Source: Blastocatellia bacterium
Lineage (GTDB): Bacteria > Acidobacteriota > Blastocatellia > RBC074
Length of the DNA stretch: 63,061 bases
Assembly (NCBI GenBank): GCA_016789725.1
Contig: JAEUQN010000014.1
Coordinates: forward strand, 1 to 63,061
Direction of reading: 5' to 3'
Under the pieces are notes generated by a model that was not told the origin of the DNA, did no database searches, and saw only the letters and a list, made by a program, of their open reading frames with translations. The stretch's first letter is position 1. The number at the start of each line of letters is the position of its first letter. Positions 1-8,355 of this stretch are shown in pieces. Both the position numbers and the translations under genes were made by a program.

Positions 1-297
1 TGAAAACCTTAGCATAAAGTACAAGGCAAAAAGCTAACTCATTGGTTCTTTTACCTTAAAGTTAATTACAGGCTCTAGGACTTCATCGAAACTAATCAAG
101 TAACAACTTAACTACTTCGACGAGCTGATATTCAGCAAGGTAAAGTAGCTGATTAGTTATTAGTTAACTTAGTTACGATAAATCTCAACTAACTATTTAG
201 TGAGTGAGAAAGAGGGTTGAGAAAATACATCTGATGAAAAAAATGTAGCTATTATTTTGAGGGATAGATTAGGTTGAAAAGAAAAACTATTTCGTCG
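1..297. other. AT-rich non-coding stretch
   Basis: The left edge of the window is clearly richer in A+T than the rest and has no open frame with a plausible start and ribosome binding site. It lies downstream of the terminator of the minus-strand protease operon. A segment at 204-230 resembles one at 5892-5916 inside that operon. No other structure was recognised. Confidence 0.6.
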
Positions 298-348
298 AAA
301 AAAATAGACAGCGTTGTCATACCTAAGAAGGTTATCACAACACTGTCT
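298..348 (-). terminator. Intrinsic terminator of the sigma/CHAT/subtilase operon
   Basis: On the minus strand a 12-bp stem (337-348 pairing with 306-317, one G-U type mismatch) is followed directly by ATTTTTTT. It sits about 30 bp after the subtilase stop codon. This is a textbook Rho-independent terminator and marks the 3' end of the operon that starts near 6493. Confidence 0.8.
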
Positions 349-377
349 GTAAAACTCAGGAGCGCCTGTCCAGATAC

Positions 378-2075
378 CTACTGTGCGCCGAATTGCGCAT
401 CCAGGTCAGAATAAACAACCCACGCTTTCTTGCCATTACTGCTTTGATTGATGATCCGCACACGCCCATTATTGACGGCAGCGCGCGTAAGCACAAAGGA
501 AGAAAGGTTCCATCGGAATAAGCCTTTGCGCCCTTTTCCGACAGCAGGGTCTTCGCTGCTGTTAACGGGCAGTGTCGTTGAAGCGACCAATGTCGCGCCA
601 TTGAAATATTGCACCGTGAGCGTGCCTGACCAGCCAGCTTCAGTGCGGTAATGTAGATTCACAAAAACGTCTGTGGGTCGGCCTGCACCGAGGGCAACAT
701 TCGCATATTCCGTTTGCCACCAATGATGAACCCCGGATTCAATCTCGAATTTGAACTCTTCTGCATAGGTCTGTAAATCCTGCGTCGGTTCATTGCCATC
801 TGGTCCGCCCGGTTGATACGTCTTGTTATTTTTCTGGTCGTAGCTACTGGTGACAGGCAGGATGGTCAAGCGGTCAAGCGCCTGTCGGAAGTCTACGCGA
901 ACGCTGCCCAGTTTGCCCGCATAGCTGGGATTGATGGTATCAAGCGGCGCACCGGAGCTTTGGATTGTGGTTCTCAAATGTGCATTGGAAGTCGAGGGCT
1001 GGCGCGCAATCAGCAACGCGGTTTCACCTGCGAGCAAGGCCGTTGAAAACGATGTTCCGCTCCAGAACGCCCAGCCGCCGCCGGGAAACGCGCTGTGCAA
1101 ACTTGCGCCGGGAGCAGCCACTTTGACCAGCGTGTTGTAATTTGCAAACGATGCGCGCACATCGCCTGCCCCCGTTGAAGTGACGGACAACACCGCATCG
1201 TGAGCGGCAGGATAATGAATGCGCTCAAGGTTATCGTTCCCCGCCGCAGCGACGAGAAATGCGCCGAGGTCTGATGCTGTATCCACCGCAGACTTGACGA
1301 CTGTATCCTCGTTCAGCAAGCCAAAGCTCATATTGATGACCCGTGCGCCGTTGCTGGCGGCAAAGCGAATCGCGCGTGCAATCGTGAAGCTGGTGGCGCG
1401 GCCTGTCTGATTGAACGCGCGCAACGGCATAATGCGTGCATCGGGGGCCGCACGCAGTACGAGGCCTGAGACGAACGTTCCGTGTCCCGTTCCGGGGCCG
1501 CCGCCATCATCCATCGGGTTCAGATCGTCATTGGCAAAGTCGTAGTAAGGCCCGACGATTTTTCCGGCAAACAGCGGGTGCGCAAAATCAATGCCCGTGT
1601 CAATCACCGCGACAACGACGCCTGCACCGCGACTCAAATTGTGTGCTTCAGAAAGCCGCAAGGGAGTGAGCGCAGACTGTTGGTAGAAATTGGAAGGCGA
1701 AACCCCATCTAAAAACGCCACGCCGGACTGATCCAGAAAAGCCACGCCGGATTGGCGAACTTCAGGCGATTCAAATTCAAAATTCGGTTGTGCGGCCTGC
1801 ACGTCAGGATCGGCTTGAATTTGATCTAATACGCTTTCGACAGTAGCCCCCGCCGGTAACTTCACGCGATAGGTGGTGGTCCCACTTAATTGCTCCAGCG
1901 TTGTCGTGTTATGGCGAGAATGAACCGCATTGATGCTGGAACCGAGTCGCAGCGTAACAATCAATTCTCCCGGAATAAAATCATCCCACTGATCGCCGCG
2001 CACGGACGCGGGCAGAAATGTCATCGTCAGTAGTAGTCCCAAAACACACAAAAAAGTGAAGAATTTGTTTTTCAT
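378..2075 (-). CDS. Secreted S8 subtilisin-like serine protease
   Basis: A 565-residue subtilase. It has a signal peptide (residues 1-27), an I9-like prodomain (about 33-103), a linker holding the octapeptide QSGVAFLD twice in tandem (108-123), and an S8 catalytic domain. The triad is D159 (VIDTGID), H198 (GHGT) and S342 (SGTSFS), with oxyanion N280 (AAAGN). About 130 C-terminal residues form a beta-rich region of unknown role, possibly for adhesion or carbohydrate binding. The ATG at 2075 is chosen because an AGGAAAGGA ribosome binding site precedes it and the signal peptide starts there; an upstream in-frame GTG has neither. It is the last gene of the sigma factor, anti-sigma-like, TPR-CHAT operon and ends at a strong terminator. 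The family call is secure, the substrate unknown. Confidence 0.93.
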   Translation of the reverse strand: MKNKFFTFLCVLGLLLTMTFLPASVRGDQWDDFIPGELIVTLRLGSSINAVHSRHNTTTLEQLSGTTTYRVKLPAGATVESVLDQIQADPDVQAAQPNFEFESPEVRQSGVAFLDQSGVAFLDGVSPSNFYQQSALTPLRLSEAHNLSRGAGVVVAVIDTGIDFAHPLFAGKIVGPYYDFANDDLNPMDDGGGPGTGHGTFVSGLVLRAAPDARIMPLRAFNQTGRATSFTIARAIRFAASNGARVINMSFGLLNEDTVVKSAVDTASDLGAFLVAAAGNDNLERIHYPAAHDAVLSVTSTGAGDVRASFANYNTLVKVAAPGASLHSAFPGGGWAFWSGTSFSTALLAGETALLIARQPSTSNAHLRTTIQSSGAPLDTINPSYAGKLGSVRVDFRQALDRLTILPVTSSYDQKNNKTYQPGGPDGNEPTQDLQTYAEEFKFEIESGVHHWWQTEYANVALGAGRPTDVFVNLHYRTEAGWSGTLTVQYFNGATLVASTTLPVNSSEDPAVGKGRKGLFRWNLSSFVLTRAAVNNGRVRIINQSSNGKKAWVVYSDLDAQFGAQ

Positions 2076-2195
2076 AAGTTTCCTTTCCTTAGCATCAACC
2101 TCGTAGCACCGTGGTGAAAGGCCAAACTCTCGGCATTCATTAGGAGGTGATGACCGGGGAAGCACGACCGTGCGAAGATGTTCAGGGGGATTCGA

Positions 2196-5057
2196 TTACT
2201 TCATCGTTCGTCCTATCAGCACAAAGGGGGCCCAGTAATAAGGATGTGCGAACTGTTGACGTGTACGCTGTGCGGCACGTCGTAATGCCGCCGCTGGGGT
2301 CTCGCCTTGCTGTAAGCCTGCATAAAACTCCTTCATCAAAAGCGCCGTGGCCGGATCATTGACAGCCCACAGGCTCACGACCAGCGAGGAAGCTCCGGCA
2401 GATAAAAAACCGCGTACCAGCCCCAGCAACTCATCGCCGGCATAAATTCGATTTGCGCCGGTACTACAACCACTTAAGGTCACGAGGCTAGCATTCATTT
2501 GTAACGCGCAAATGTCGAAAAAGTTAAGCCAGGTTCCGGCCAGGCGAAAAGCCGAAAACATCGGGTTATCCTGCCGAAAAACGGCATGGCTGGCGATATG
2601 TAGCACATCACAATCGGCAATATGCGCGACTAAGGTTTCTTTGTTGGCTGCTTCTCCCATGAAACATTGTGCCTGGGGAAAAAGGGCGCGAAGGGCTTCG
2701 ACCTCTGAATGAATATGAGGCGCAAGCTTATCGGGGACGCCGAAGATGAGGGCTTTTTGTAAGGGGGCAGCAGCACGATGTGGATTCAAGGTCAGCAAGC
2801 GCGCGCTTGGCGTCATTGTCAATTCATGTTGATCCAGCAAATATTCCCGCCCATCATACAATGCCTGAAACGGCACGTTGTGCAGCAGATCATACGGCAC
2901 GATGATTAACTTGCGCCCTACAACCATTGATTGGACAGGGGCAAAGAGCGCCTGCCAGAGTTTGTGCAGGCAATTGTTTGTACCTTGCAACAAACGCGTT
3001 TCATGTGCAGTGACATATCCTTTGCCATACTGAAACTTCTCTAACTGAAACTTCAGCGCGACGACCATTTCTCGCAGTTGGCGGCGTCCGTAGGGGCTGC
3101 TAATAACTCGCAGTTGCTGTGCATCAATGACAAAAATTCTGAGGGACTCGTCGTCAAAGTAATATTCAAGCACGGTTTCCTCCGGTCGCAATAAGCCACA
3201 CAATTCACTGACCTGCATGCCGCCGACATTCTCCAGCCACGCAAATTTCCGGTCGTGAATTTGGGCCTGTCGCGTCAGGTCAAGCAAGGCGCGCTCGCGT
3301 GCCAGAATTTCGCTACGCAGCTTTTCGTCCTTCACGACCAAACGACGCTGCAACAAATTATCAGTTTGATTCGCGCGACTATAAAACCAGTGCAATTCCT
3401 CGCGCAGTTGCTGCCAGCGTTGATACAGCGCCTGCGTTTCCGGGTCGGCGTCAGAAGGAATGACGTCCAACTCATTCACCAGCATATCTACCAGCGTGCG
3501 GGCCTTACTGCCTTCGAGATAATAAAACGCCTCGGCAACGCGTTCTGGCGAACCTTCGTTCAGGCACAAGCCAATCACTTTTTCATAAACCCGCAGTTTG
3601 TCGTAAAAAAACGCCGTACGAAATTCATCCACGCGAATCTGCCCGCGCATTTGTTCGACAAAGTGGATGGCTTGTATATAGTGCGCATGGGCACGCGCGG
3701 CTTCATCCGCCGTAATCAATAAATCGCCGATCAACTCATGGATTTGGTATTGTAACCAGGGCGCTTGCAACACCTGCATTTCCTGCCGAGTTTCATTGGC
3801 ACGCAGATACGCCATCTGGAGCTTTCCAGTCTGTTGTAAGGCTTTCGCCTGAATCAGGCGCGCATAACAGGCTTTCGCCACCAGCTTTTCTTCCGCAAAA
3901 AACTTGTGCGCGCGTGTAGCCAGAGACAAGGCTTTATCGGGCTGATTGCGCTTGAGTGCCAACTCCGCCAGATAGATTTTTAGCAGCCCGCGCCAGACGT
4001 CATTGCGTTCGCGCGCAAATTCCGCCTGCGCCTGTTCCAGCAATTCTTCGGCCTCCTCTAATTGCTGTGTTTGCAGACAGGCCAATCCTTCCCAAACCAA
4101 CGCCTTGGCGGCTTCGTAACGCATCCCAAGCGCAAGGAACTGGGCGCGCGCTTTGATGGCTTTCTGTTTGGCATCATCGAGAACGTGCATTTGCAAGAAA
4201 ATTTCCGCCAAATCCAAATCACAGAGCGCAACCAGCCGATGGCTGCCGATGGTGGCAAAATCAGCCTGGACTTCGTACAAAATTCTGGTGGCGTGGTGAT
4301 AGGCCCCCTTCAGAAAATGCAAATAGCCGAGGCTGTACTGCGCTTCCGCCGCGAGCGCCGTTTTCCCTTCGGCTCGATAGCCCTCATACGCCTGTTCGTA
4401 GAGTGTTTGTGCCTGTCGAAAATCGTTGAGGTTCGCGTAAATATTGGCCGAGTTGAGGGCAACCGTGGCTTGTGCCACACGGTCGCCTGACTCGCTCAGC
4501 ACTTTGCCCGCCTGCGTAAAACAATCCAGCGCCTCTTGATAACAATCCAGACGGTGATAAAGATTGCCGACGTTCACGTGCAACTGCGCCGCATGGATCA
4601 GTTCATTGTGGGAGAGAAAGACCTGACGCGCTTCATCTGCCAGTTGCAGGGCGCGCTCATATTCCCCCTGCAACATCAGGGCATCCACCATCGCACGCGC
4701 CAGCCGCGCGGCTTCGATGGGTTCATGATTGGCTTGATAGTAAGCGCGTGCCTGCTCGTAAAAAGTGATGGCTTCCGTGTGGCGACCGCTGACATGCAAG
4801 GCGACAGCCAGCGTCCGCTTGCCCAATGCCTGCGAGAAGGCATCAGAAAGCTGTTGCGATAATTCGTAGGCTTGCTCCGCCAGGCACAATGCTTCTTGTG
4901 GATTCGTGCGAAGGTGACCGTCCACGATTCTTTTCAACTTCTGAATTAAATCTGGAGTGGCCTTAATATTGTGGATCAACTTATTCGGCAGATCGGGCCA
5001 TGGGTGTTCCGCTGACGCAATGAGCATTTTCGGTTCGTTTGGTTCATTTTCCATCAT
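2196..5057 (-). CDS. TPR-CHAT caspase-like protease, cytosolic
   Basis: A 953-residue protein. The N-terminal half (about residues 40-440) is a run of TPR helices with recurrent A-x-Y/L-x-x-G spacing. After a linker comes a C-terminal CHAT domain (about 640-950). The predicted dyad is intact: His824 in HIASHA and Cys864 in LSGCSTG. The protein ends with the HPYYWAPF motif usual for CHAT proteins. No signal peptide or membrane segment is seen, so it should act in the cytosol, unlike the CHAT protein at 55744. The start is one of two adjacent ATGs (5057 or 5054); an upstream TTG is less likely. It lies between the anti-sigma-like gene and the subtilase. CHAT proteins are caspase-related cysteine proteases often controlled by their TPR part; the target is not known. 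Confidence 0.92.
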   Translation of the reverse strand: MMENEPNEPKMLIASAEHPWPDLPNKLIHNIKATPDLIQKLKRIVDGHLRTNPQEALCLAEQAYELSQQLSDAFSQALGKRTLAVALHVSGRHTEAITFYEQARAYYQANHEPIEAARLARAMVDALMLQGEYERALQLADEARQVFLSHNELIHAAQLHVNVGNLYHRLDCYQEALDCFTQAGKVLSESGDRVAQATVALNSANIYANLNDFRQAQTLYEQAYEGYRAEGKTALAAEAQYSLGYLHFLKGAYHHATRILYEVQADFATIGSHRLVALCDLDLAEIFLQMHVLDDAKQKAIKARAQFLALGMRYEAAKALVWEGLACLQTQQLEEAEELLEQAQAEFARERNDVWRGLLKIYLAELALKRNQPDKALSLATRAHKFFAEEKLVAKACYARLIQAKALQQTGKLQMAYLRANETRQEMQVLQAPWLQYQIHELIGDLLITADEAARAHAHYIQAIHFVEQMRGQIRVDEFRTAFFYDKLRVYEKVIGLCLNEGSPERVAEAFYYLEGSKARTLVDMLVNELDVIPSDADPETQALYQRWQQLREELHWFYSRANQTDNLLQRRLVVKDEKLRSEILARERALLDLTRQAQIHDRKFAWLENVGGMQVSELCGLLRPEETVLEYYFDDESLRIFVIDAQQLRVISSPYGRRQLREMVVALKFQLEKFQYGKGYVTAHETRLLQGTNNCLHKLWQALFAPVQSMVVGRKLIIVPYDLLHNVPFQALYDGREYLLDQHELTMTPSARLLTLNPHRAAAPLQKALIFGVPDKLAPHIHSEVEALRALFPQAQCFMGEAANKETLVAHIADCDVLHIASHAVFRQDNPMFSAFRLAGTWLNFFDICALQMNASLVTLSGCSTGANRIYAGDELLGLVRGFLSAGASSLVVSLWAVNDPATALLMKEFYAGLQQGETPAAALRRAAQRTRQQFAHPYYWAPFVLIGRTMK

Positions 5058-5201
5058 GACAACAACTGCACATTGACAGTCCAAGGGCAAAGCTCGCAGA
5101 ACAAACAACGACCGTCAGACCTCGAAAAAAGCTTCTCTCTTTTTTCTGGTGAGACCGTTTGTGGGTTCCGTGATCGCTTCGGCTCAGTCCCGCGAGGTGG
5201 T

Positions 5202-5837
5202 CTAAACTTCTCCGATTGTGATTTCGGGAATGGCAATTACGCCATCTGGTAAGGTCACGCGAAGTTCATAGATTTCAGGCGATAATGACGCAATCCGAAA
5301 CATCCCTTCGGCATCCAGATTAACCGCAATCGGGGGAATATCATCTTGCCACAAATGTACGACTTGTCCTGCCAAATCAGCCTGGGGGACATCCTGCCGC
5401 AAGACCTGTCCCAGCAGCTCAAACGATGCCGCATCTGCCGCTTTCTCAATGCGCAAATCCACATCAATGCCATCTACCTGATAAAGCAGTTGCCGTGCAA
5501 CAAAGGAATCAGCCTGTGCGTCTGCCATCGTGGCGGAACGCACTTCAGCCAAAGGTGGCGCGGCGAAACTGTCAAAGATCAGTTGCGCCAACAAGGTTCG
5601 CAATGGCGTGCGCACCGGTTTGGTCGGCATCCACGATAGAATGTGGGCCGTCACAGCGGCGGGAAATTCAAACGAATCATCGAGCGGGGCAATTCGTTTG
5701 ACCGCTAACAACCATTGTTGATTCTGCTGACAATCAGGACAACCCATATTCAGGTGTTCCTGTATGGTGGCGCGTTCCGTTCCCACTCCGAAACCACGCA
5801 AATAATCAGTTAGTCTGTCTAAAGATGGACATCGCAT
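5202..5837 (-). CDS. Zinc-finger anti-sigma-like protein with beta-rich C-terminus
   Basis: A 211-residue soluble protein encoded 86 bp after the ECF sigma gene. Near the N-terminus it has His28, Cys33 and Cys36 (EHLNMGCPDC), close to the H-x3-C-x2-C zinc signature of ZAS anti-sigma factors but with one extra residue between His and Cys. There is no transmembrane segment. Residues about 130-211 are beta-rich and resemble a carboxypeptidase-regulatory/Cna-B-like domain. ATG at 5837 follows a GGAG site. From its position after the sigma gene it probably restrains that sigma factor, and it is a natural candidate substrate for the CHAT protease encoded next. This role is inferred from context. 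Confidence 0.7.
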   Translation of the reverse strand: MRCPSLDRLTDYLRGFGVGTERATIQEHLNMGCPDCQQNQQWLLAVKRIAPLDDSFEFPAAVTAHILSWMPTKPVRTPLRTLLAQLIFDSFAAPPLAEVRSATMADAQADSFVARQLLYQVDGIDVDLRIEKAADAASFELLGQVLRQDVPQADLAGQVVHLWQDDIPPIAVNLDAEGMFRIASLSPEIYELRVTLPDGVIAIPEITIGEV

Positions 5838-5923
5838 AAGTTACTCCGATTCAGGCAAAGATCGTTATTGATACGTTCCTAAGCGATAAGTGTGAGGAAG
5901 GGTGGGGAAAATACATGGCCAAA

Positions 5924-6493
5924 CTAAAAAAAGTCGATTTTTTCCAGATTTTTTTTGAGCTTCTCTAAACACCGCCCGCGCGTTGGGCCAATACTGGCGA
6001 CGGGCATCGCCAATTGACGGCTGATTTCTTCATAGCTATTGGGGCTTTCACGGAAAAACAGGACTTCGATCAAGGTCCGACATTTGTCCGGTAAAAGGGC
6101 GACTGCACGGCGCAACAGGTGTTGCTGTTCCAGCAATTGGATGTTTTCTTCAAGCAACAAGTGGGCATCACTGCTCGGATCGGGTGCGTCCGGCTCGTCC
6201 AACGATCCCGTGCGACGGGCACGTTCCCGTAACTTCCAGCATTCCCGTACGGTCACTGTGATGATCCACGAACTGAGCTTTTGATGACTGCGCAGGCTGT
6301 TGAGCTGTTGGAAGAGCGCCAGATTGACGGATTGATAGACGTCCGCTGCATCGTCGGCTCCAAGTCGAAATTTGCGGGTGATGGATGCGATCAGGCGTTG
6401 ATACCGATACACCAACGTCGCCCAAGCGTCGTGATCTTCCTCCAAACACCGCGCGACCAGTTCAGCGTCGGTAAACTTCGCATATTCGTTCAT
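5924..6493 (-). CDS. ECF-type RNA polymerase sigma factor
   Basis: A 189-residue sigma-70 family protein. Region 2 runs over about residues 20-90 (ATLVYRYQRLI, DAADVYQSVNLALFQQL, SSWIITVTVRECW). Region 4 runs over about 125-185 (LLPDKCRTLIEVLFF, SYEEISRQLAMPVASIGPTR). Length and layout fit the ECF (RpoE-like) group. It is the first gene of the minus-strand operon and is followed by the anti-sigma-like gene. The leader holds a 19-bp perfect palindrome 70-88 bp before the start. The signal and target promoters are not visible; autoregulation is likely by analogy with ECF systems. Confidence 0.9.
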   Translation of the reverse strand: MNEYAKFTDAELVARCLEEDHDAWATLVYRYQRLIASITRKFRLGADDAADVYQSVNLALFQQLNSLRSHQKLSSWIITVTVRECWKLRERARRTGSLDEPDAPDPSSDAHLLLEENIQLLEQQHLLRRAVALLPDKCRTLIEVLFFRESPNSYEEISRQLAMPVASIGPTRGRCLEKLKKNLEKIDFF

Positions 6494-6562
6494 TGCATAG
6501 GATCCAAGACTTATAAGTGTGCCGCTAGTGCGGTGTAATTTTAGTTTTCGGGAAAGTCGTAG

Positions 6563-6581
6563 CGCGATTTACCAAATCGCG
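6563..6581. promoter_or_regulatory. Palindrome in the leader of the sigma-factor operon
   Basis: CGCGATTTACCAAATCGCG is a perfect inverted repeat: two 8-nt arms around a 3-nt centre, 70-88 bp upstream of the ECF sigma start. It could be an operator for a dimeric regulator or form a tight hairpin in the 5' untranslated RNA. The function is inferred from symmetry and position only. Confidence 0.5.
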
Positions 6582-7036
6582 TTACCTCCAATAACTTGAA
6601 TTACAAAGCACTAGAATGATGAGGAAAAGCCAACTTCCCATCGTTTCAATTAAGAATCTACTAGAAATGTATCGCACTTGTCACGACGGTATCAATTCCG
6701 TGAAGCGGTGACGCACAAATCACAGGGCCGTATTTCTGTAACACACTCTCGCTTTCAGACTGTTTGTCCGAGCACTCTGTCGGTTTTCTTGCAATCCATT
6801 TGTTCAGTTTTTATGGGTGCAGGTTCAATTCCCCGCGATTCCAAAACTCTTCCTTACTCGAAAAAATATCTCCCGCAACCGTAATAGGCGTGCTTACCTG
6901 TCCATTGCCAGAGGGATGGTTTATTCTTTCGGGCGTGTCTATGCGCCTAAGCTGCCCGCGAAAGACAATTTGAGCCAGCAGCGAGACACGCACTACTCAT
7001 TGCACCTACAACTCGACGTCCAGGGAGGACCGTGAC
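6582..7036. other. Divergent intergenic region
   Basis: About 450 bp between the divergent sigma-factor operon and the DUF1552 gene. Short open frames here have no ribosome binding sites or recognisable products. A GGTTCAATTCC string near 6830 resembles a tRNA T-loop, but no cloverleaf could be built. It presumably holds promoters for both directions; none could be assigned with confidence. Confidence 0.4.
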
Positions 7037-8353
7037 ATGAAGAAGCCAGTTAGCGAACAACCATATTTTGCTATGCGTACGCCGATCTCGCGCCGGGCGC
7101 TGCTGAAAGGGGCGGGGATCACACTCGCGCTGCCGTTTCTCGAGGGTATGCAGCCTGTGCTAGCGCAGGCCAAACCGGCCACGATGCCGCGCCGGATGCT
7201 CGCGATCTGTAACAATCTGGGTTTGTTGGCAGATCAGTTCTTCCCGCAAGGCGTTGGGCGTGCATATAAACCTTCGCCGTATCTGGAAGGGCTGCAAGCG
7301 CACCGCAATGACTTCACGGTCTTCAGCGGTGTTTCGCATCCCAACGTAGATGGTGGTCATCCGGCGGATGTCTGCTTCCTGACGGCTGCGCCGCATCCGG
7401 GCAGCAGTTCATTTCGCAATACGATCTCGCTCGATCAGGTCATCGCGGAACAAATCGGGATTCAGACGCGCTTTCCATCCCTGACACTGGCGGTGAACAC
7501 GCGCGCCCGCAGCCTTTCGTGGACGGGCACGGGCGTCGCAATTCCGCCGGAGGACAAAGCGGCGGAGGTCTTTAAGCAACTCTTCCTGCAGGGCAATGCG
7601 GCGGAGGTCAAAGCACAGATTCGCAAGCTGGAAACGGGCCGCAGCATTCTGGACACGCTGGCCGAACAAGCGACCGAACTGCAACGCAATGTTTCCACGC
7701 ACGACAAAGAACGACTGGATCAATATTTCACCAGCGTGCGCAATCTGGAACACCGCCTCGCCGTTTCGCGCGGATGGGAGGACAAACCCAAGCCCGTCGT
7801 GAAAGCGCCCGTGCCAGTTGATCCGGCCTCGCCTGCCGCGTACATGACCCGAATTAAAGTCATGTACGATCTGGCCAAGCTCGCGTTTGAAACCGACTCG
7901 ACCCGCGCCATCACACTCATGCTGGATGGCGTCAGCGCTCCTGTCCTCGAAATCGAAGGCGCAAAAATCACCGACGGATACCACAATCTTTCTCACCACG
8001 GAAAATCAGAAAGCAAGCGCGCAGAACTGAAGACGATTGATGGCTGGCATATAAAGCTGCTCGCGGAACTGCTGACCAAGCTCAAGGCAACGCCCGAAGG
8101 CGAAGAAACGCTGCTGGATCGGACGATGGTGTTGTATGGCTCCAACTTTGGCGATGCCAATGCGCATACCTGTTTCAACCTGCCGACGATTCTCGCGGGC
8201 GGCGGCTTCAAACACGGTCAGCATCTGGCTTTCAATACTGAGCAAAACTATCCATTGCCCAATTTGTTTGTCTCCATGCTGCAGCGCATGGGATTGGAAA
8301 CGGACCGGTTCGCCTCCTCAACCGGCACGATGCGCGGGCTGGAGGTAGCCTAG
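7037..8353 (+). CDS. DUF1552 family Tat-exported protein
   Basis: A 438-residue DUF1552 protein, a family common in Acidobacteriota, Planctomycetes and Verrucomicrobia and nearly always encoded beside a DUF1592 cytochrome-like protein, as here. The N-terminus has a twin-arginine type signal (SRRALLKG followed by a hydrophobic stretch), so it should be exported folded. The family is related to the DUF1501/sulfatase-like fold. The ATG at 7037 follows GGGAGG. Its TAG stop shares one base with a possible GTG start of the next gene, so the two are probably co-translated. No biochemical function is established. Confidence 0.9.
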   Translation: MKKPVSEQPYFAMRTPISRRALLKGAGITLALPFLEGMQPVLAQAKPATMPRRMLAICNNLGLLADQFFPQGVGRAYKPSPYLEGLQAHRNDFTVFSGVSHPNVDGGHPADVCFLTAAPHPGSSSFRNTISLDQVIAEQIGIQTRFPSLTLAVNTRARSLSWTGTGVAIPPEDKAAEVFKQLFLQGNAAEVKAQIRKLETGRSILDTLAEQATELQRNVSTHDKERLDQYFTSVRNLEHRLAVSRGWEDKPKPVVKAPVPVDPASPAAYMTRIKVMYDLAKLAFETDSTRAITLMLDGVSAPVLEIEGAKITDGYHNLSHHGKSESKRAELKTIDGWHIKLLAELLTKLKATPEGEETLLDRTMVLYGSNFGDANAHTCFNLPTILAGGGFKHGQHLAFNTEQNYPLPNLFVSMLQRMGLETDRFASSTGTMRGLEVA

Positions 8354-8355
8354 TG

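Noticed and set aside
2076..2165. Longer subtilase start (GTG at 2165)
   Set aside because: The added residues would precede the signal peptide and there is no ribosome binding site; the ATG at 2075 has one.
378..6493. A true type III-E CRISPR (Craspase) locus
   Set aside because: No Cas7-11, no other Cas gene and no CRISPR array occur in the window; only the sigma, anti-sigma-like and TPR-CHAT logic is shared.
6820..6850. tRNA or tmRNA 3' end
   Set aside because: GGTTCAATTCC resembles a T-loop, but the arms do not pair well and no acceptor, D or anticodon arms could be placed.
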